Below are positions 52,463 through 61,317 of a stretch of 64,000 bases of DNA, piece after piece (the first letter of the stretch is position 1; each line of letters begins with the position of its first letter). Below the pieces are notes generated by a model. That model was given only the letters and a program-made list of their open reading frames with translations, was not told the origin of the DNA and did no database searches. Origin of the DNA: Haloarcula pelagica (lineage in GTDB: Archaea > Halobacteriota > Halobacteria > Halobacteriales > Haloarculaceae); assembly GCF_030127105.1 (NCBI RefSeq), contig NZ_CP126161.1, positions 2,666,001 through 2,730,000 of the forward strand, given 5' to 3'. The position numbers were made by a program, and so were the translations under genes.

Positions 52463-52824
52463 TGGTCGAGGATCGCGTCACCGACGGCAAGCGGATCGGA
52501 CAGCTCCTGGCCTCGGAACTCACTGGCCTCGACCGTGGGCCGCTGGGCTCGGTGTCGGTCGTCGACGCCGACCCCGATGTCGAACCGACACCCGAGGGTG
52601 CGCTCGCCTACCGGCTCACCGCCGGCGAGGCGTCCGTCGGGACGGTCAGTGTGACACCCTCGACGGCGCGCCTGGAGCTTGTGACGACGGTCGACCCGGA
52701 ACTGCCCGACTACGCCGCCGTCACGGTCGAACAGACCGATTCCGGCACCGTCCTGATCGCACACAGCGGCGCCGCTGTCAAGCAGCTGGTCGACGTGATC
52801 GCGGCGACACTGAGGTCCGATTAG
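52462..52824 (+). CDS. Conserved haloarchaeal hypothetical protein
   Basis: 120 residues, cytoplasmic and acidic. It begins RVTDGKRIGQLLASELTGLD and ends VLIAHSGAAVKQLVDVIAAT. The predicted fold is a small alpha/beta domain with repeated strands (LELVTTVDPELPDYAAVTVE). I do not recognise the family. Translational coupling to the DUF2240 gene suggests a shared process. Its stop overlaps the stop of the convergent membrane-protein gene by four bases (TTAG). Confidence 0.65.
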   Translation: MVEDRVTDGKRIGQLLASELTGLDRGPLGSVSVVDADPDVEPTPEGALAYRLTAGEASVGTVSVTPSTARLELVTTVDPELPDYAAVTVEQTDSGTVLIAHSGAAVKQLVDVIAATLRSD

Positions 52825-53300
52825 GCACGCCCCGGCTCGGCGAGCACCTGTGAGGTCCAGGCGACGAAGCCGGTCAGCACGAGCGCGGAGCCGACGAACG
52901 CGAGTCCGGCCGCCGCGAGGACGACCGGCAGCGCGAACCCGATCGGTTGCCCGAGCGCCATCACGATCGGGGCGACGACGATACAGAGCGCACCGGCGGC
53001 GACCGCCTGTCGCTGTCTGCGTGTGAGATCGATCCCGAACTGGAACCGACTTCCGGTCGGTTCCGGTGCCGCCAGTCCCAGGCAAAACAGCGGCACGGCG
53101 ACGAACACGAGCGTCGCAGCGACGGCGTTGGCCCACAGCGCCAGGCGACCGGCCGTCGGCGCTACCGAGAGTCCGGCACCGAGACACAGCAGTACGAAAC
53201 CGCCCACGAGCCCGACCGGGCGGAGCCGCGGGTTCTCGATCGCCTCCCCGAGATCCGGGAGCGTGTCGGCAACGTGGCCGATGTCCAGAGGACGGTTCAT
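52821..53300 (-). CDS. Four-helix integral membrane protein
   Basis: 159 residues with four hydrophobic segments (LVGGFVLLCLGAGLSVAPTA, ANAVAATLVFVAVPLFCLGL, AGALCIVVAPIVMALGQP, VVLAAAGLAFVGSALVLTGF). A short cytoplasmic N-terminus starts MNRPLDIGHVADTLPDLGEA. The connecting loop is basic (RFQFGIDLTRRQRQ). No family was recognised. It is divergent from pyrF. Confidence 0.65.
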   Translation of the reverse strand: MNRPLDIGHVADTLPDLGEAIENPRLRPVGLVGGFVLLCLGAGLSVAPTAGRLALWANAVAATLVFVAVPLFCLGLAAPEPTGSRFQFGIDLTRRQRQAVAAGALCIVVAPIVMALGQPIGFALPVVLAAAGLAFVGSALVLTGFVAWTSQVLAEPGRA

Positions 53301-53407
53301 GGGTAAGCTGTTCAGGCAATCTCACATATAGCCGCCCCTCTAGTTATCAGTGTTGATAGCGGCCGGAGAGGGAAACGTTTGTACCCCCACCTCGCGCGAG
53401 CGTAGGT

Positions 53408-54235
53408 ATGCAGTTCTTCGACCGCCTCGCCGACCGCATCGACGCCGTCGACAGCGTGGTGTCGGTGGGACTGGACCCCGACCCGGACCGACTCCCCGAC
53501 GCCGTCGCCGACGCGGACCTCCCGCGGTTCCAGTTCAACCGCCGGATCATCGACGCCACCCACGAACACGCAGCCTGTTACAAACCCAACGCCGCCTTCT
53601 ACGAGGACGCAGACGGCTGGCGCGCGCTCCGGGAGACCATCGCCTACGCACACGGCAAGGACGTGCCGGTCCTGCTGGACGCCAAACGGGGCGATATCGG
53701 CAACACCGCCCGCCAGTACGCCCGTATTCTGGACGACGACGAGGGGCCTGCCGCCGACGCCATCACTGTCAACCCGTTCCTCGGACGGGACTCCCTGGAG
53801 CCGTTCCTCCAGCGCGAGGACAAGGGCGTGTTCGTCCTCGGTCGGACCTCAAACCCCGGCGGCGCGGACCTCCAGAACCTCGAACTGGCGTCGGGGGAAC
53901 CGCTGTACGAACGGGTCGTCCACCTGGCGGACCTCTGGAACGACAACGGCAACGTCGGCCTCGTCGTGGGCGCGACCGCGCCCGAAGAACTGGAGTCGAT
54001 CCGCGAACTCGTCCCGGACATCCCGTTTCTCGTCCCTGGCGTCGGCGCGCAGGGCGGCGACGCCGAGGCGGCCGTCGAACACGGACTGGCCGACGGCGTC
54101 GGCCTCGTCAACTCCTCGCGGGGGATCATCTTCGCCGGCGAGGAGGCCGCCGACCGCGGGAACGAGGCGGCGTTCTTCGACGCGGCCGGACAGGCGGCGA
54201 AGCGACTCAGCGGCCGACTGAACCAGTACCGCTAG
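53408..54235 (+). CDS. pyrF: Orotidine-5'-phosphate decarboxylase
   Basis: 275 residues. It converts OMP to UMP, the last step of pyrimidine ribonucleotide synthesis. Signatures are VSVGLDPDPDRLP at the N-terminus, the catalytic LLDAKRGDIGNTAR near residue 85, and GVGAQGGDAEAAVEHG near residue 215. This is the longer group III type seen in many archaea and actinobacteria. The stop overlaps that of the convergent zinc-finger gene (CTAG). Confidence 0.95.
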   Translation: MQFFDRLADRIDAVDSVVSVGLDPDPDRLPDAVADADLPRFQFNRRIIDATHEHAACYKPNAAFYEDADGWRALRETIAYAHGKDVPVLLDAKRGDIGNTARQYARILDDDEGPAADAITVNPFLGRDSLEPFLQREDKGVFVLGRTSNPGGADLQNLELASGEPLYERVVHLADLWNDNGNVGLVVGATAPEELESIRELVPDIPFLVPGVGAQGGDAEAAVEHGLADGVGLVNSSRGIIFAGEEAADRGNEAAFFDAAGQAAKRLSGRLNQYR

Positions 54236-54432
54236 AACCGGTAGGTGTCGACGCCGTCGGGCATGTTCTCGGGGTCGACCCGATCGCCGGGACCGCCGAC
54301 CTCGCCAGCACACTCGACACACAGCCCCGTCTCGCGGTCCCAGTGGCGATCACAGACGAGTCGGCCACAGCGATCACAGATGTGCTCGACGTTCGGTCGC
54401 TCGCAGAGCTCGCAGAGACCGGCGACGCTCAT
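54232..54432 (-). CDS. 66-residue multi-cysteine zinc-finger protein
   Basis: The sequence MSVAGLCELCERPNVEHICD continues with RCGRLVCDRHWDRETGLCVE and CAGEVGG. Eight cysteine/histidine ligands (CELC, CDRC, CDRH, CVEC) would bind two zinc ions in a cross-brace, like B-box or HIT-type fingers. Proteins of this kind occur across haloarchaea without assigned roles. The ATG at 54432 is 88 bases from the divergent DnaJ-like start. Confidence 0.8.
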   Translation of the reverse strand: MSVAGLCELCERPNVEHICDRCGRLVCDRHWDRETGLCVECAGEVGGPGDRVDPENMPDGVDTYRF

Positions 54433-54519
54433 GCGAAGGTGTAGCACGCCGAGGGGCTTGAACCCTCTGGCGAGTCGACAGGCGAGACGCTTACGGTGCT
54501 CTGGACCGAACGCCCACGC

Positions 54520-55107
54520 GTGCAGTACGACCGGCTTATCACGGGTGTCGCTGCGGTGTTCGCCGTCCTGACTGGCGTGCTCACGGTGGTAGGGGTCCTC
54601 GTGAATCCGGCGGTGCTCTTCCTGGCGCTGATGTTCGGCGCGTCGACGTACTTCATGTACTACCACGCCAGCGGCAAACTGGCCGCCGGCGTCTACGAGC
54701 GCGTCGAACGGCGGGCCGCCGACGGCGGCCGGCGAAACGGCGCCCGACGGGGCGGCTTCGGCGCCGAACCCCGCGAGGAGTGGACCGGGCCGCGGGAGGG
54801 ACGGAGCGTCCGCGATGTCGCCCAGGAAGCCCGGCGCCGGGCCAGGAACGGGGGTCGGCGACAGCGCCGGCAGCGACAGCAACAGGCCGGTCGACAGCGA
54901 CAACGTGCACGGCGGGCCCGTCAGACCGACGGCCCCAGTGTCGCGGAGGCGTACAAGCGACTGGACCTCGAACAGGGCGCCGACGAGAGCGCGGTCAAGG
55001 CGGCCTACCGCGAGAAGGTCAAGGAGGTCCACCCGGACACCGACTCCGGCACCGAGCGGGAGTTCAAACAGGTCAAGGCGGCCTACGAGCGGCTGACCGA
55101 CGACTGA
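54520..55107 (+). CDS. Membrane-anchored J-domain protein
   Basis: 195 residues from a GTG at 54520. Two transmembrane helices (LITGVAAVFAVLTGVLTVVG and VLFLALMFGASTYFMYYH) are followed by a 75-residue arginine/glutamine-rich linker (RRQRRQRQQQAGRQRQRAR), unusually basic for a haloarchaeon. The C-terminal 60 residues are a J domain with the HPD signature in VKEVHPDTDSG, which stimulates Hsp70 ATPase. It would recruit DnaK to the membrane. An alternative GTG lies at 54496. Confidence 0.82.
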   Translation: MQYDRLITGVAAVFAVLTGVLTVVGVLVNPAVLFLALMFGASTYFMYYHASGKLAAGVYERVERRAADGGRRNGARRGGFGAEPREEWTGPREGRSVRDVAQEARRRARNGGRRQRRQRQQQAGRQRQRARRARQTDGPSVAEAYKRLDLEQGADESAVKAAYREKVKEVHPDTDSGTEREFKQVKAAYERLTDD

Positions 55108-55147
55108 CATCGCAACGGGGAAACCCGTCCACTACGGAGGGGGAGCC

Positions 55148-55831
55148 ATGTCGTCCGAGACGCCGCCGCTTGCGGTCGATATCGACGGGACGCTGACCGA
55201 CGACCAGCGCGCGCTCGATCCGCGGGTGATCCCGGTGCTCCGGCACTGGCCCGAGCGAGTCGTCGTCGCCACCGGCAAGGCGATGCCGTTCCCGATCGCA
55301 CTGTGTGAGTTCCTGGGGATCGGACGGACCGTGATCGCCGAGAACGGCGGCGTGGTCTTCGTCGAGGCGACCGATTCGCTGGAACTGGTCGGCGACAAGG
55401 ACGCAGCCGACGCCGTGGCGGCCGCCTACCGCGACCGGGGGTACGACCTCGGGTTCGGCGCGGTCGACCTCGCCAACCGCTGGCGCGAGACCGAGGTCGT
55501 CGTCCAGATCGACCAGCCCGTCGCGCCCCTGGAGGCGCTGGCCGAGGAACACGGCCTAGTCGTCCTCGATACCGGCTACGCCTACCACGTCACCGATCCC
55601 AGCGCGGACAAGGGGACCGGGCTCGACGCGGTCTGTGCACACCTGGACCGCGAGCCCAGCGAATTCCTGGCCGTCGGCGACTCGGAGAACGACGCCCAAC
55701 TGTTCGACGTTGCCGGGGAGTCCGTCGCAGTGTCGAACGCCGACGCGACAGCCCGCGAACGGGCCGACCGGATCACCGAGGCGAGCTACGCCGACGGCTT
55801 CCTCGAGGCGGTCGCGCCCTATCGGGAGTAA
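55148..55831 (+). CDS. Archaeal phosphoglycolate phosphatase (HAD/Cof type)
   Basis: 227 residues. HAD motifs are AVDIDGTLTDD at the N-terminus, VVATGK near residue 40, DKGTGLDAV near residue 155, and VGDSENDAQLF near residue 180. The small C2-type cap and overall size match the archaeal phosphoglycolate phosphatase family (TIGR01487), which recycles the 2-phosphoglycolate formed during DNA repair. Specificity within the Cof group cannot be proven by sequence alone. Confidence 0.88.
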   Translation: MSSETPPLAVDIDGTLTDDQRALDPRVIPVLRHWPERVVVATGKAMPFPIALCEFLGIGRTVIAENGGVVFVEATDSLELVGDKDAADAVAAAYRDRGYDLGFGAVDLANRWRETEVVVQIDQPVAPLEALAEEHGLVVLDTGYAYHVTDPSADKGTGLDAVCAHLDREPSEFLAVGDSENDAQLFDVAGESVAVSNADATARERADRITEASYADGFLEAVAPYRE

Positions 55832-55962
55832 GCCCCTGTCGGCGGGCCACGTGGCGGTTCCGGGCTAGCCGATCGGCGAGGCGGCGTGAGCTTCAATGAC
55901 CTAGTATTCTCCTGTCGGAATTAGAACAACCCTCTTATAGGCCGACCGACTCCGCCTCGGTA

Positions 55963-56091
55963 ATGGCTATCAACCAGTCCACGACCGCCGACGCGTACCG
56001 CTGTCCCGATTGCCACGGCGAGATCACGTTCGCCGACGGCACGTGGGGCTGTACCGACTGCACCTACGTTCCGCGACACAGCGCCGACTGA
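55963..56091 (+). CDS. 42-residue zinc-ribbon micro-protein
   Basis: MAINQSTTADAYRCPDCHGE continues with ITFADGTWGCTDCTYVPRHS and ends AD. CPDC and CTDC 16 residues apart make a minimal zinc ribbon. A CTTATAG TATA box at 55934-55940 is centred 26 bases before the ATG, giving a leaderless transcript. The 42-residue length is below common annotation cut-offs, but promoter position and codon use support a real gene. Confidence 0.75.
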   Translation: MAINQSTTADAYRCPDCHGEITFADGTWGCTDCTYVPRHSAD

Positions 56092-56205
56092 CCGAACTGT
56101 CGGACGAGCTACTGTGCGTGTTAGACCCATCCCCACCGCTCAATAGCAGGTAGCGGCTCCAAAACCCGGGGAAGGCTTTTATCTCGCCCCCCGCTACGAT
56201 CGCGC

Positions 56206-57852
56206 ATGAGCCCCGACCGGGCCGTCCTCGAACGCGCGCTTGACCGCGGCGAGGAGGAGGGCGGCAGCGTCGAGTTCAAGGAGCGGCTCACGGAGAATCT
56301 CCACCTCTCGGAGGGACGCCTGGAGTCGCTGGCCGCCCAGTTGCGACACCGCGTCCTCTCGGGTGACGGCGAGGCGACCTACGTCGTCGGCGTCACGGAC
56401 GACGGCGGCCTCGCCGGGATCTCACCGACCGAGTTCTCCGAGTCCATGGACGTGTTGAGTCTGCTGGCCGAGGAGGCCGGCGCCCACATCGAGGAGGTCC
56501 AGACGTGGGGTGTCGACGGCGTCGCCGAGGAGACGCCAGCGGCGACCGACGACGCGGACGCTCCCGATGGGATCGTCGGCGTCGCCACTATCCGCGAGGG
56601 CGCAGTCCTCGAAGACGACGACCACATCGTCGTCGGTACCGCGGGCCACGTCGACCACGGCAAGTCCACGCTCGTCGGGTCGCTGGTCACGGGCGAAGCC
56701 GACGACGGCGAGGGGACGACCCGCGGGTTCCTCGATGTCCAGCCCCACGAGGTCGAGCGGGGTCTCTCCGCGGACCTCTCGTACGGCGTCTACGGCTTCG
56801 ACGACGACGGGCCGGTCCGGATGGACAACCCCCACCGGAAGACCGACCGGGCCCGCGTCGTCGAGGAGTCGGACCGGCTGGTGAGCTTCGTCGACACCGT
56901 CGGCCACGAGCCCTGGCTCCGGACGACGATCCGCGGACTGGTCGGCCAGAAACTCGACTACGGCCTGCTGACGGTCGCGGCCGACGACGGCGTGACCGAC
57001 ACGACTCGCGAGCATCTGGGTATCCTGCTGGCGACGGATCTCCCGACAATCGTCGCGATCACGAAGGCCGACATCGTCACCGAGGAGCGCGCCGCCGAGG
57101 TCGAACGCGAGGTCGAACGGGCGCTGCGGGAGGTCGACAAGACGCCCCTTCGGGTCGACCGCCACGGCGTCCGGGCGGCGATCGAGGAGATCTCCGAGAC
57201 CGTCGTCCCGGTCCTGACGACCAGCGCGGTCACCCAGGCGGGGTTGGACGACCTCGACGCGATGTTCGAGGCGCTCCCGAAGACCACCGGCGAGGTCGGC
57301 GAGTTCCGGATGTACATCGACCGGACCTACAACGTCCAGGGCGTCGGCGCGGTCGCCTCGGGCACGATCAAGGCCGGCGAGGTCGAGGCCGGCGACGAAC
57401 TCCTCTTGGGCCCGATGCAGGACGGGGCCTTCCGCGAGGTCGAAGTCCGCTCGATCGAGATGCACTACCACCGCGTCGACGAGGCCAAGGCCGGCCGCAT
57501 CGTCGGCATCGCGCTGAAAGGCGTCCGCGAAGCCGACATCGAGCGCGGGATGGTCCTCCTGCCCCGCGACGCCGACCCGACACCGGTCCGGGAGTTCGAG
57601 GCCGAGGTGATGGTGTTGAACCACCCGACCCGGATCGGCGACGGCTACGAGCCGGTGATCCACCTCGAAACGATCAGCGAGGCCGGCGTCTTCCACCCCG
57701 AGGGCGGCCAGTTGCTCCCCGGCGACGCCGGCCAGACGCGCGTCCGGTTCAAGTTCCGTTCGTATCTGGTCGAGGAGGGCCAGAAGTTCGTCTTCCGCGA
57801 GGGCCGCTCGAAGGGCGTCGGGACCGTCACGGACGTGACGCCGGCGGAGTAG
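56206..57852 (+). CDS. GTPBP1-like translational GTPase
   Basis: 548 residues. The N-terminal 130 form a family-specific domain (GGSVEFKERLTENLHLSEGR, ATYVVGVTDDGGLAGISPTE). The GTPase follows: G1 GTAGHVDHGKSTLVG near residue 148, G3 DTVGHE near residue 228, G4 TKAD near residue 286. Domains II and III are EF-Tu-like (MYIDRTYNVQGVGAVASGTI, RVRFKFRSYLVEEGQ). Archaeal and eukaryotic GTPBP1 proteins are EF1A relatives linked to ribosome quality control and mRNA turnover. The TATA box CTTTTATC at 56176-56183 is 27 bases before the ATG. Confidence 0.92.
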   Translation: MSPDRAVLERALDRGEEEGGSVEFKERLTENLHLSEGRLESLAAQLRHRVLSGDGEATYVVGVTDDGGLAGISPTEFSESMDVLSLLAEEAGAHIEEVQTWGVDGVAEETPAATDDADAPDGIVGVATIREGAVLEDDDHIVVGTAGHVDHGKSTLVGSLVTGEADDGEGTTRGFLDVQPHEVERGLSADLSYGVYGFDDDGPVRMDNPHRKTDRARVVEESDRLVSFVDTVGHEPWLRTTIRGLVGQKLDYGLLTVAADDGVTDTTREHLGILLATDLPTIVAITKADIVTEERAAEVEREVERALREVDKTPLRVDRHGVRAAIEEISETVVPVLTTSAVTQAGLDDLDAMFEALPKTTGEVGEFRMYIDRTYNVQGVGAVASGTIKAGEVEAGDELLLGPMQDGAFREVEVRSIEMHYHRVDEAKAGRIVGIALKGVREADIERGMVLLPRDADPTPVREFEAEVMVLNHPTRIGDGYEPVIHLETISEAGVFHPEGGQLLPGDAGQTRVRFKFRSYLVEEGQKFVFREGRSKGVGTVTDVTPAE

Positions 57853-58514
57853 TCAGCCGTCAAAGAGCGCGTGGAGGACGCGCGATTCGGCCTTCCGGAG
57901 GTGTTCTGCGGCCGTACTCGGTGCACAGTCGAGCGCGTCGGCGACGGCCTCGTGGGTCGCCGTCCGCGGGATGTCGTAGTACCCCAGCGACAGCGCCGCC
58001 TCGACGGCCTCGCGCTGGCGGTCGCTGAGGCGCGTCTCGACGGTCGCCGCCAGCCGATCGAGCCCCCCCGATCTGCTCGATCGTCACGTCGATCGGGTCC
58101 GGGACGGTGTCGACGGCGGCCTGGAGCGCCTCGTCGGGGCCGAACAGCGAGAACGCCACCGTCCCGTCGGGGTCGTACTCGACAGGGGGGGACGGCGACC
58201 AGCGGGCTGGCGGTCACCGGGCCGAACAGGTCCCGCAGCGACTCCGTCGTCGCGTCCTGAACGTAGGCGTAGAACGCATCCTCGTCCGCTCGGACGGTCT
58301 CGAAGTCGACGACCTGTGGAACTTCGTCGACCCGGGACACGAACGCGTCGTGGTCGCCGACGACGTAGTGGAGGATGCCGAAGGCTTCGCCCGTGAAGTT
58401 CCACTGCAGCGCCGTCGCCCGCTCGACGAACGGGGCGTTCGTCAGCAGGTCGTACATCGGGTGGACGGCGGCTTCGTCGCCGGCCGCGGTGATCCGGACC
58501 CGGACGTGTCGCAT
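57853..58514 (-). pseudogene. Bat-type HTH regulator broken by two homopolymer frameshifts
   Basis: The full reading would be about 220 residues, from MRHVRVRITAAGDEAAVHPM to the bat-type HTH10 end with RQREAVEAALSLGYYDIPRT and STAAEHLRKAESRVLHAL. Two +1 shifts break it: at G7 on the plus strand (58185-58191) after ASPLVAVPP, and at C7 (58063-58069) after VTIEQIGG. Removing one base from each run restores one continuous frame (SPLVAVPPVEYDPDG and IEQIGGLDRLAATV). It is either a recent pseudogene, a phase-variable gene, or two sequencing errors. Its stop is directly next to that of the GTPBP1-like gene. Confidence 0.82.
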
Positions 58515-58598
58515 GGTCGCGTGTCTCGGACTGTCGGTATAAACCCACCAGACGACTCCGGCAGTACCGACTGATGAGTGCCGGGCGAACGGTCTGGT

Positions 58599-59582
58599 AT
58601 GCGCGTGTTCGTCACCGGCAGCACCGGCGTGATCGGTCACCGACTCGTGGAGACGCTAGCCGCCCGGGGCCACGACCCCGTCGGACTCGTCCGTGACGAC
58701 ACTGGCGCAGCGACGGTCCGTGAGGCTGGTGGGCGTCCGGTTCGGGGCGACGTGTTGGACGAACCGACGCTCCGGACGGCGATGCCCGACACCGTCGACG
58801 CCGCCGTCCACGCGGCGACGAAGCTCCCGACCGACCCGCGCCCGAGTGACGCGGACTGGGCCCTGAACGACCGGGTTCGCCGCGAGGGCGCCCGGAACCT
58901 GGTCGCTGCGGCGACCGACGCCGGCGTCGAGCAGGTGCTGTTTCCCAGCGTCGTCTGGCTCGCTCGCCAACCCGACGGGTCGGCGTTCGACGCCACCGAC
59001 GAGCGCCACCCGACACGGCCCACCCAGTCGGCGGCCGATGTCGAGGACTTCCTGGCCGAAGCGAGCACGGCCCGGGGGTTCGACGCCACGGTCCTCCGTC
59101 TCGGGTATCTCTACGCCCACGACTCGGCACACCTCCGTCAGTTCGCCGACGGCCTCCTCGACGGGGACGTACCGATCGTCGGCCGGGGGCTGCTCGGCCG
59201 CCGTGACGCACGCCTCTCGATGCTCCACGCTGCCGACGCGGCGACCGCGTTCACGGCGGCCATCGAGAGCGCGCTCGCCGGTACGTACCACGTCGTCGAC
59301 GACGAACCGGTCACGCTCGCAGCCGTTCTCCGGGCGCTGGCCGAGCGGCTGGACGCTTCGGAACCGGGACGGGTCCCGGCGTGGCTCGCTCGCTGGATCG
59401 TCGGTACGGAGACGGTCCGGCTGCTGTCCCGGCCGATGCCGACGACCGCTTCCCGGTTCCGTGACGCGACCGACTGGGCGCCCCGGTATCCGACGTATCG
59501 GGCGGGGCTCGACCAGGTCGTCGCGGAGTGGGAGACACAGCAGCAGTTCGGGACGGCCGCCCGGGCCGGAACCGCGGACTGA
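58599..59582 (+). CDS. NAD-dependent epimerase/dehydratase-like protein
   Basis: 327 residues of the extended SDR fold. The cofactor motif is VFVTGSTGVIGHRLVETLAARG at the N-terminus (GxxGxxG). AVHAATKLP near residue 70 is the cofactor-contact strand. Instead of the standard YxxxK, the region around residue 130 has VVWLARQP, so catalytic function as a true epimerase is doubtful; this may be an atypical SDR acting as reductase or NADP sensor. It is divergent from the broken bat-type regulator, which might have controlled it. Confidence 0.8.
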   Translation: MRVFVTGSTGVIGHRLVETLAARGHDPVGLVRDDTGAATVREAGGRPVRGDVLDEPTLRTAMPDTVDAAVHAATKLPTDPRPSDADWALNDRVRREGARNLVAAATDAGVEQVLFPSVVWLARQPDGSAFDATDERHPTRPTQSAADVEDFLAEASTARGFDATVLRLGYLYAHDSAHLRQFADGLLDGDVPIVGRGLLGRRDARLSMLHAADAATAFTAAIESALAGTYHVVDDEPVTLAAVLRALAERLDASEPGRVPAWLARWIVGTETVRLLSRPMPTTASRFRDATDWAPRYPTYRAGLDQVVAEWETQQQFGTAARAGTAD

Positions 59583-59718
59583 ACCGTGAGCCATCCTCCC
59601 GGCGAATCGTCGCCGTCAGCACTGGAAACCCGGTCGTGTGGCCCGTTCGCAGCAGCCACCCGTGCTCAGTTAGGTATCGGCTATTTTACCGTCGCTACCG
59701 AATCGTCGGCCGACTAGC

Positions 59719-60333
59719 ATGGATATTCTCCTCTTCGGGGCCACGGGCCGGGCCGGGAGCCGCTTTCTCGAACGCGCCCTGGCTGACGAACACCGCGTGA
59801 CCGCTTTCGTCCGGGATTCGTCCGGTCTCCCGACCGGTGTGTCCACCATCGAGGGCGATGTCACGGACCCGGAGGCCGTCGCTGCCACAGTCCCCGGCCA
59901 CGACGCTGTCGTCAGTGCCGTCGGGCCGGCCGACAGCGACGACACCGCCGTTCTGACCGAGGGTGTCGCGAACATCGTCGACGCCATGGAAACGACCGGG
60001 GTCGACAGGCTCGTCGCCGTCGGCGCCGCCGGAATCCTCCAGGCGACGCCACAGCATCTCCGACTCGACACGCCGGAGTTTCCGATCCGGTTCCGGGATG
60101 TCGCAGCCGCCCACCGGTCCGCCTACGGAACGATCCGGGCCTCCGGGCTGAACTGGACGCTGGTCTGTCCGCCGGTCATGCCCGACGGCGGGCCCACGAA
60201 CTACTACCGGACGACGACGGCGTACCTGCCCGACGGCGGGCAGTCGGTGTCGTCGGGCGACGTGGCCGCGTGTGTCTACGACGTGCTGGCCGAGGACAGC
60301 CACCACGGTGAGCGGGTCGGAATCGCCTACTGA
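59719..60333 (+). CDS. Atypical SDR NAD(P)H-binding protein
   Basis: 204 residues. The N-terminus DILLFGATGRAGSRFLERAL carries the GATGxxG dinucleotide motif of NmrA/HSCARG-type atypical SDR proteins. AVVSAVGPAD and VDRLVAVGAAGILQ are the next strands. ASGLNWTLVCPPVMPDGG near residue 150 is typical of biliverdin-reductase-B-like members. A reductase or redox sensor role is plausible. Its 3' end overlaps the convergent mch gene by seven bases. Confidence 0.82.
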   Translation: MDILLFGATGRAGSRFLERALADEHRVTAFVRDSSGLPTGVSTIEGDVTDPEAVAATVPGHDAVVSAVGPADSDDTAVLTEGVANIVDAMETTGVDRLVAVGAAGILQATPQHLRLDTPEFPIRFRDVAAAHRSAYGTIRASGLNWTLVCPPVMPDGGPTNYYRTTTAYLPDGGQSVSSGDVAACVYDVLAEDSHHGERVGIAY

Positions 60334-61268
60334 GTGGCGATACCGAAACTCTCGGCGAGGACGGACTCGCTCGTCGTCCCCACTACGTGCGTGTCGCCGC
60401 CGACCACGTCGATCGTCACCTGTGCGGGAGCGAACACCCCGACGGGCAACTCGGTGAAGTCCCAGTCGACAGCCTCGAACACGCCGCCCAGCGGGCGACC
60501 GTACTCGCCGGCGGCGACGGAAGCGACCTCGTCGAACCGGTCGAACGACTCGTCGACCGTCAGATGGACTTTTGCGCCGTAGGCCAGCGCGTCGGTCGTC
60601 CGGGCCATCGCCGTCTCCTCGTCACCGGCGACCGGCGCCACCGGTGCGCTCGCGTTCGCCGACAGCACGGAGACGGGATCGAAGCCCAGTTCCGAGAGCC
60701 GGAACACGGCGAGTTCGGCCGCTCGGGCGGCCGCGACGACGCTCCCCGTGACACTCGCGGTCGCGAACGTCGGCAGGAAGACGGCCGTCTCGGGGACGCC
60801 GGTCCGCTCGGCGACGGCCTCGGCGACGCTCTCGTCGGGCAGTTCGTCGGCCTCGACGGCCAGCACGGCGAAGTCGGCCGCCTCGCGATACCCCACCCGT
60901 TCGAAGATGTCCTCCTCGGCGACCAGCGCGCGGGCCGGACCGCTGCCCAGCCCCTCGAACTCCGCCGTCGAGAGCTCCCAGCCGCCCTTCTGTGCACACA
61001 AAAGCGCCAGTGCCGGATGGTCCGTCGACAGCTCGACGTGTGTCAGGGGCGCGTCGGCGACGGTCCCCATGGTCGACTGGACCGTCGCCAGGCCCGCGGT
61101 CTGAATCTCCGCCAGCAAGAGCCCGGCCTCGACGGCACCGGGCACCTCGACACCGAAGTCCAGTACTGCGGCGTCGCCCTCCAAGGCGTGTACGTCGATC
61201 GTCAGCTCCTCGGCGAAGTCGATGGCCTCGTCGATGAGTTCGGTGGCCATCCGGTTGAGACTCTCCAT
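60327..61268 (-). CDS. mch: Methenyltetrahydromethanopterin cyclohydrolase
   Basis: 313 residues. It interconverts methenyl- and formyl-tetrahydropterin in one-carbon metabolism. The start MESLNRMATELIDEAIDFAE and the motifs GLLLAEIQTAGLATVQSTMG, AQKGGWELSTAEFEGLGSGP and FLPTFATASVTGSVVAAARA match Mch. Haloarchaea are not methanogens but keep this enzyme for folate-type C1 transfer. The ATG at 61268 is the first with family similarity. Confidence 0.93.
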   Translation of the reverse strand: MESLNRMATELIDEAIDFAEELTIDVHALEGDAAVLDFGVEVPGAVEAGLLLAEIQTAGLATVQSTMGTVADAPLTHVELSTDHPALALLCAQKGGWELSTAEFEGLGSGPARALVAEEDIFERVGYREAADFAVLAVEADELPDESVAEAVAERTGVPETAVFLPTFATASVTGSVVAAARAAELAVFRLSELGFDPVSVLSANASAPVAPVAGDEETAMARTTDALAYGAKVHLTVDESFDRFDEVASVAAGEYGRPLGGVFEAVDWDFTELPVGVFAPAQVTIDVVGGDTHVVGTTSESVLAESFGIATQ

Positions 61269-61317
61269 GCCGCCAGCCTCGCGGGGGACGGGTAAACAGC
61301 TTCCCCTCTCGACGCCG

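Noticed and set aside
52462-52824. Idea that the DUF2240 gene and its coupled partner form a defence or toxin pair
   Set aside because: No toxin or nuclease motif is visible in either; both look like ordinary conserved archaeal genes.
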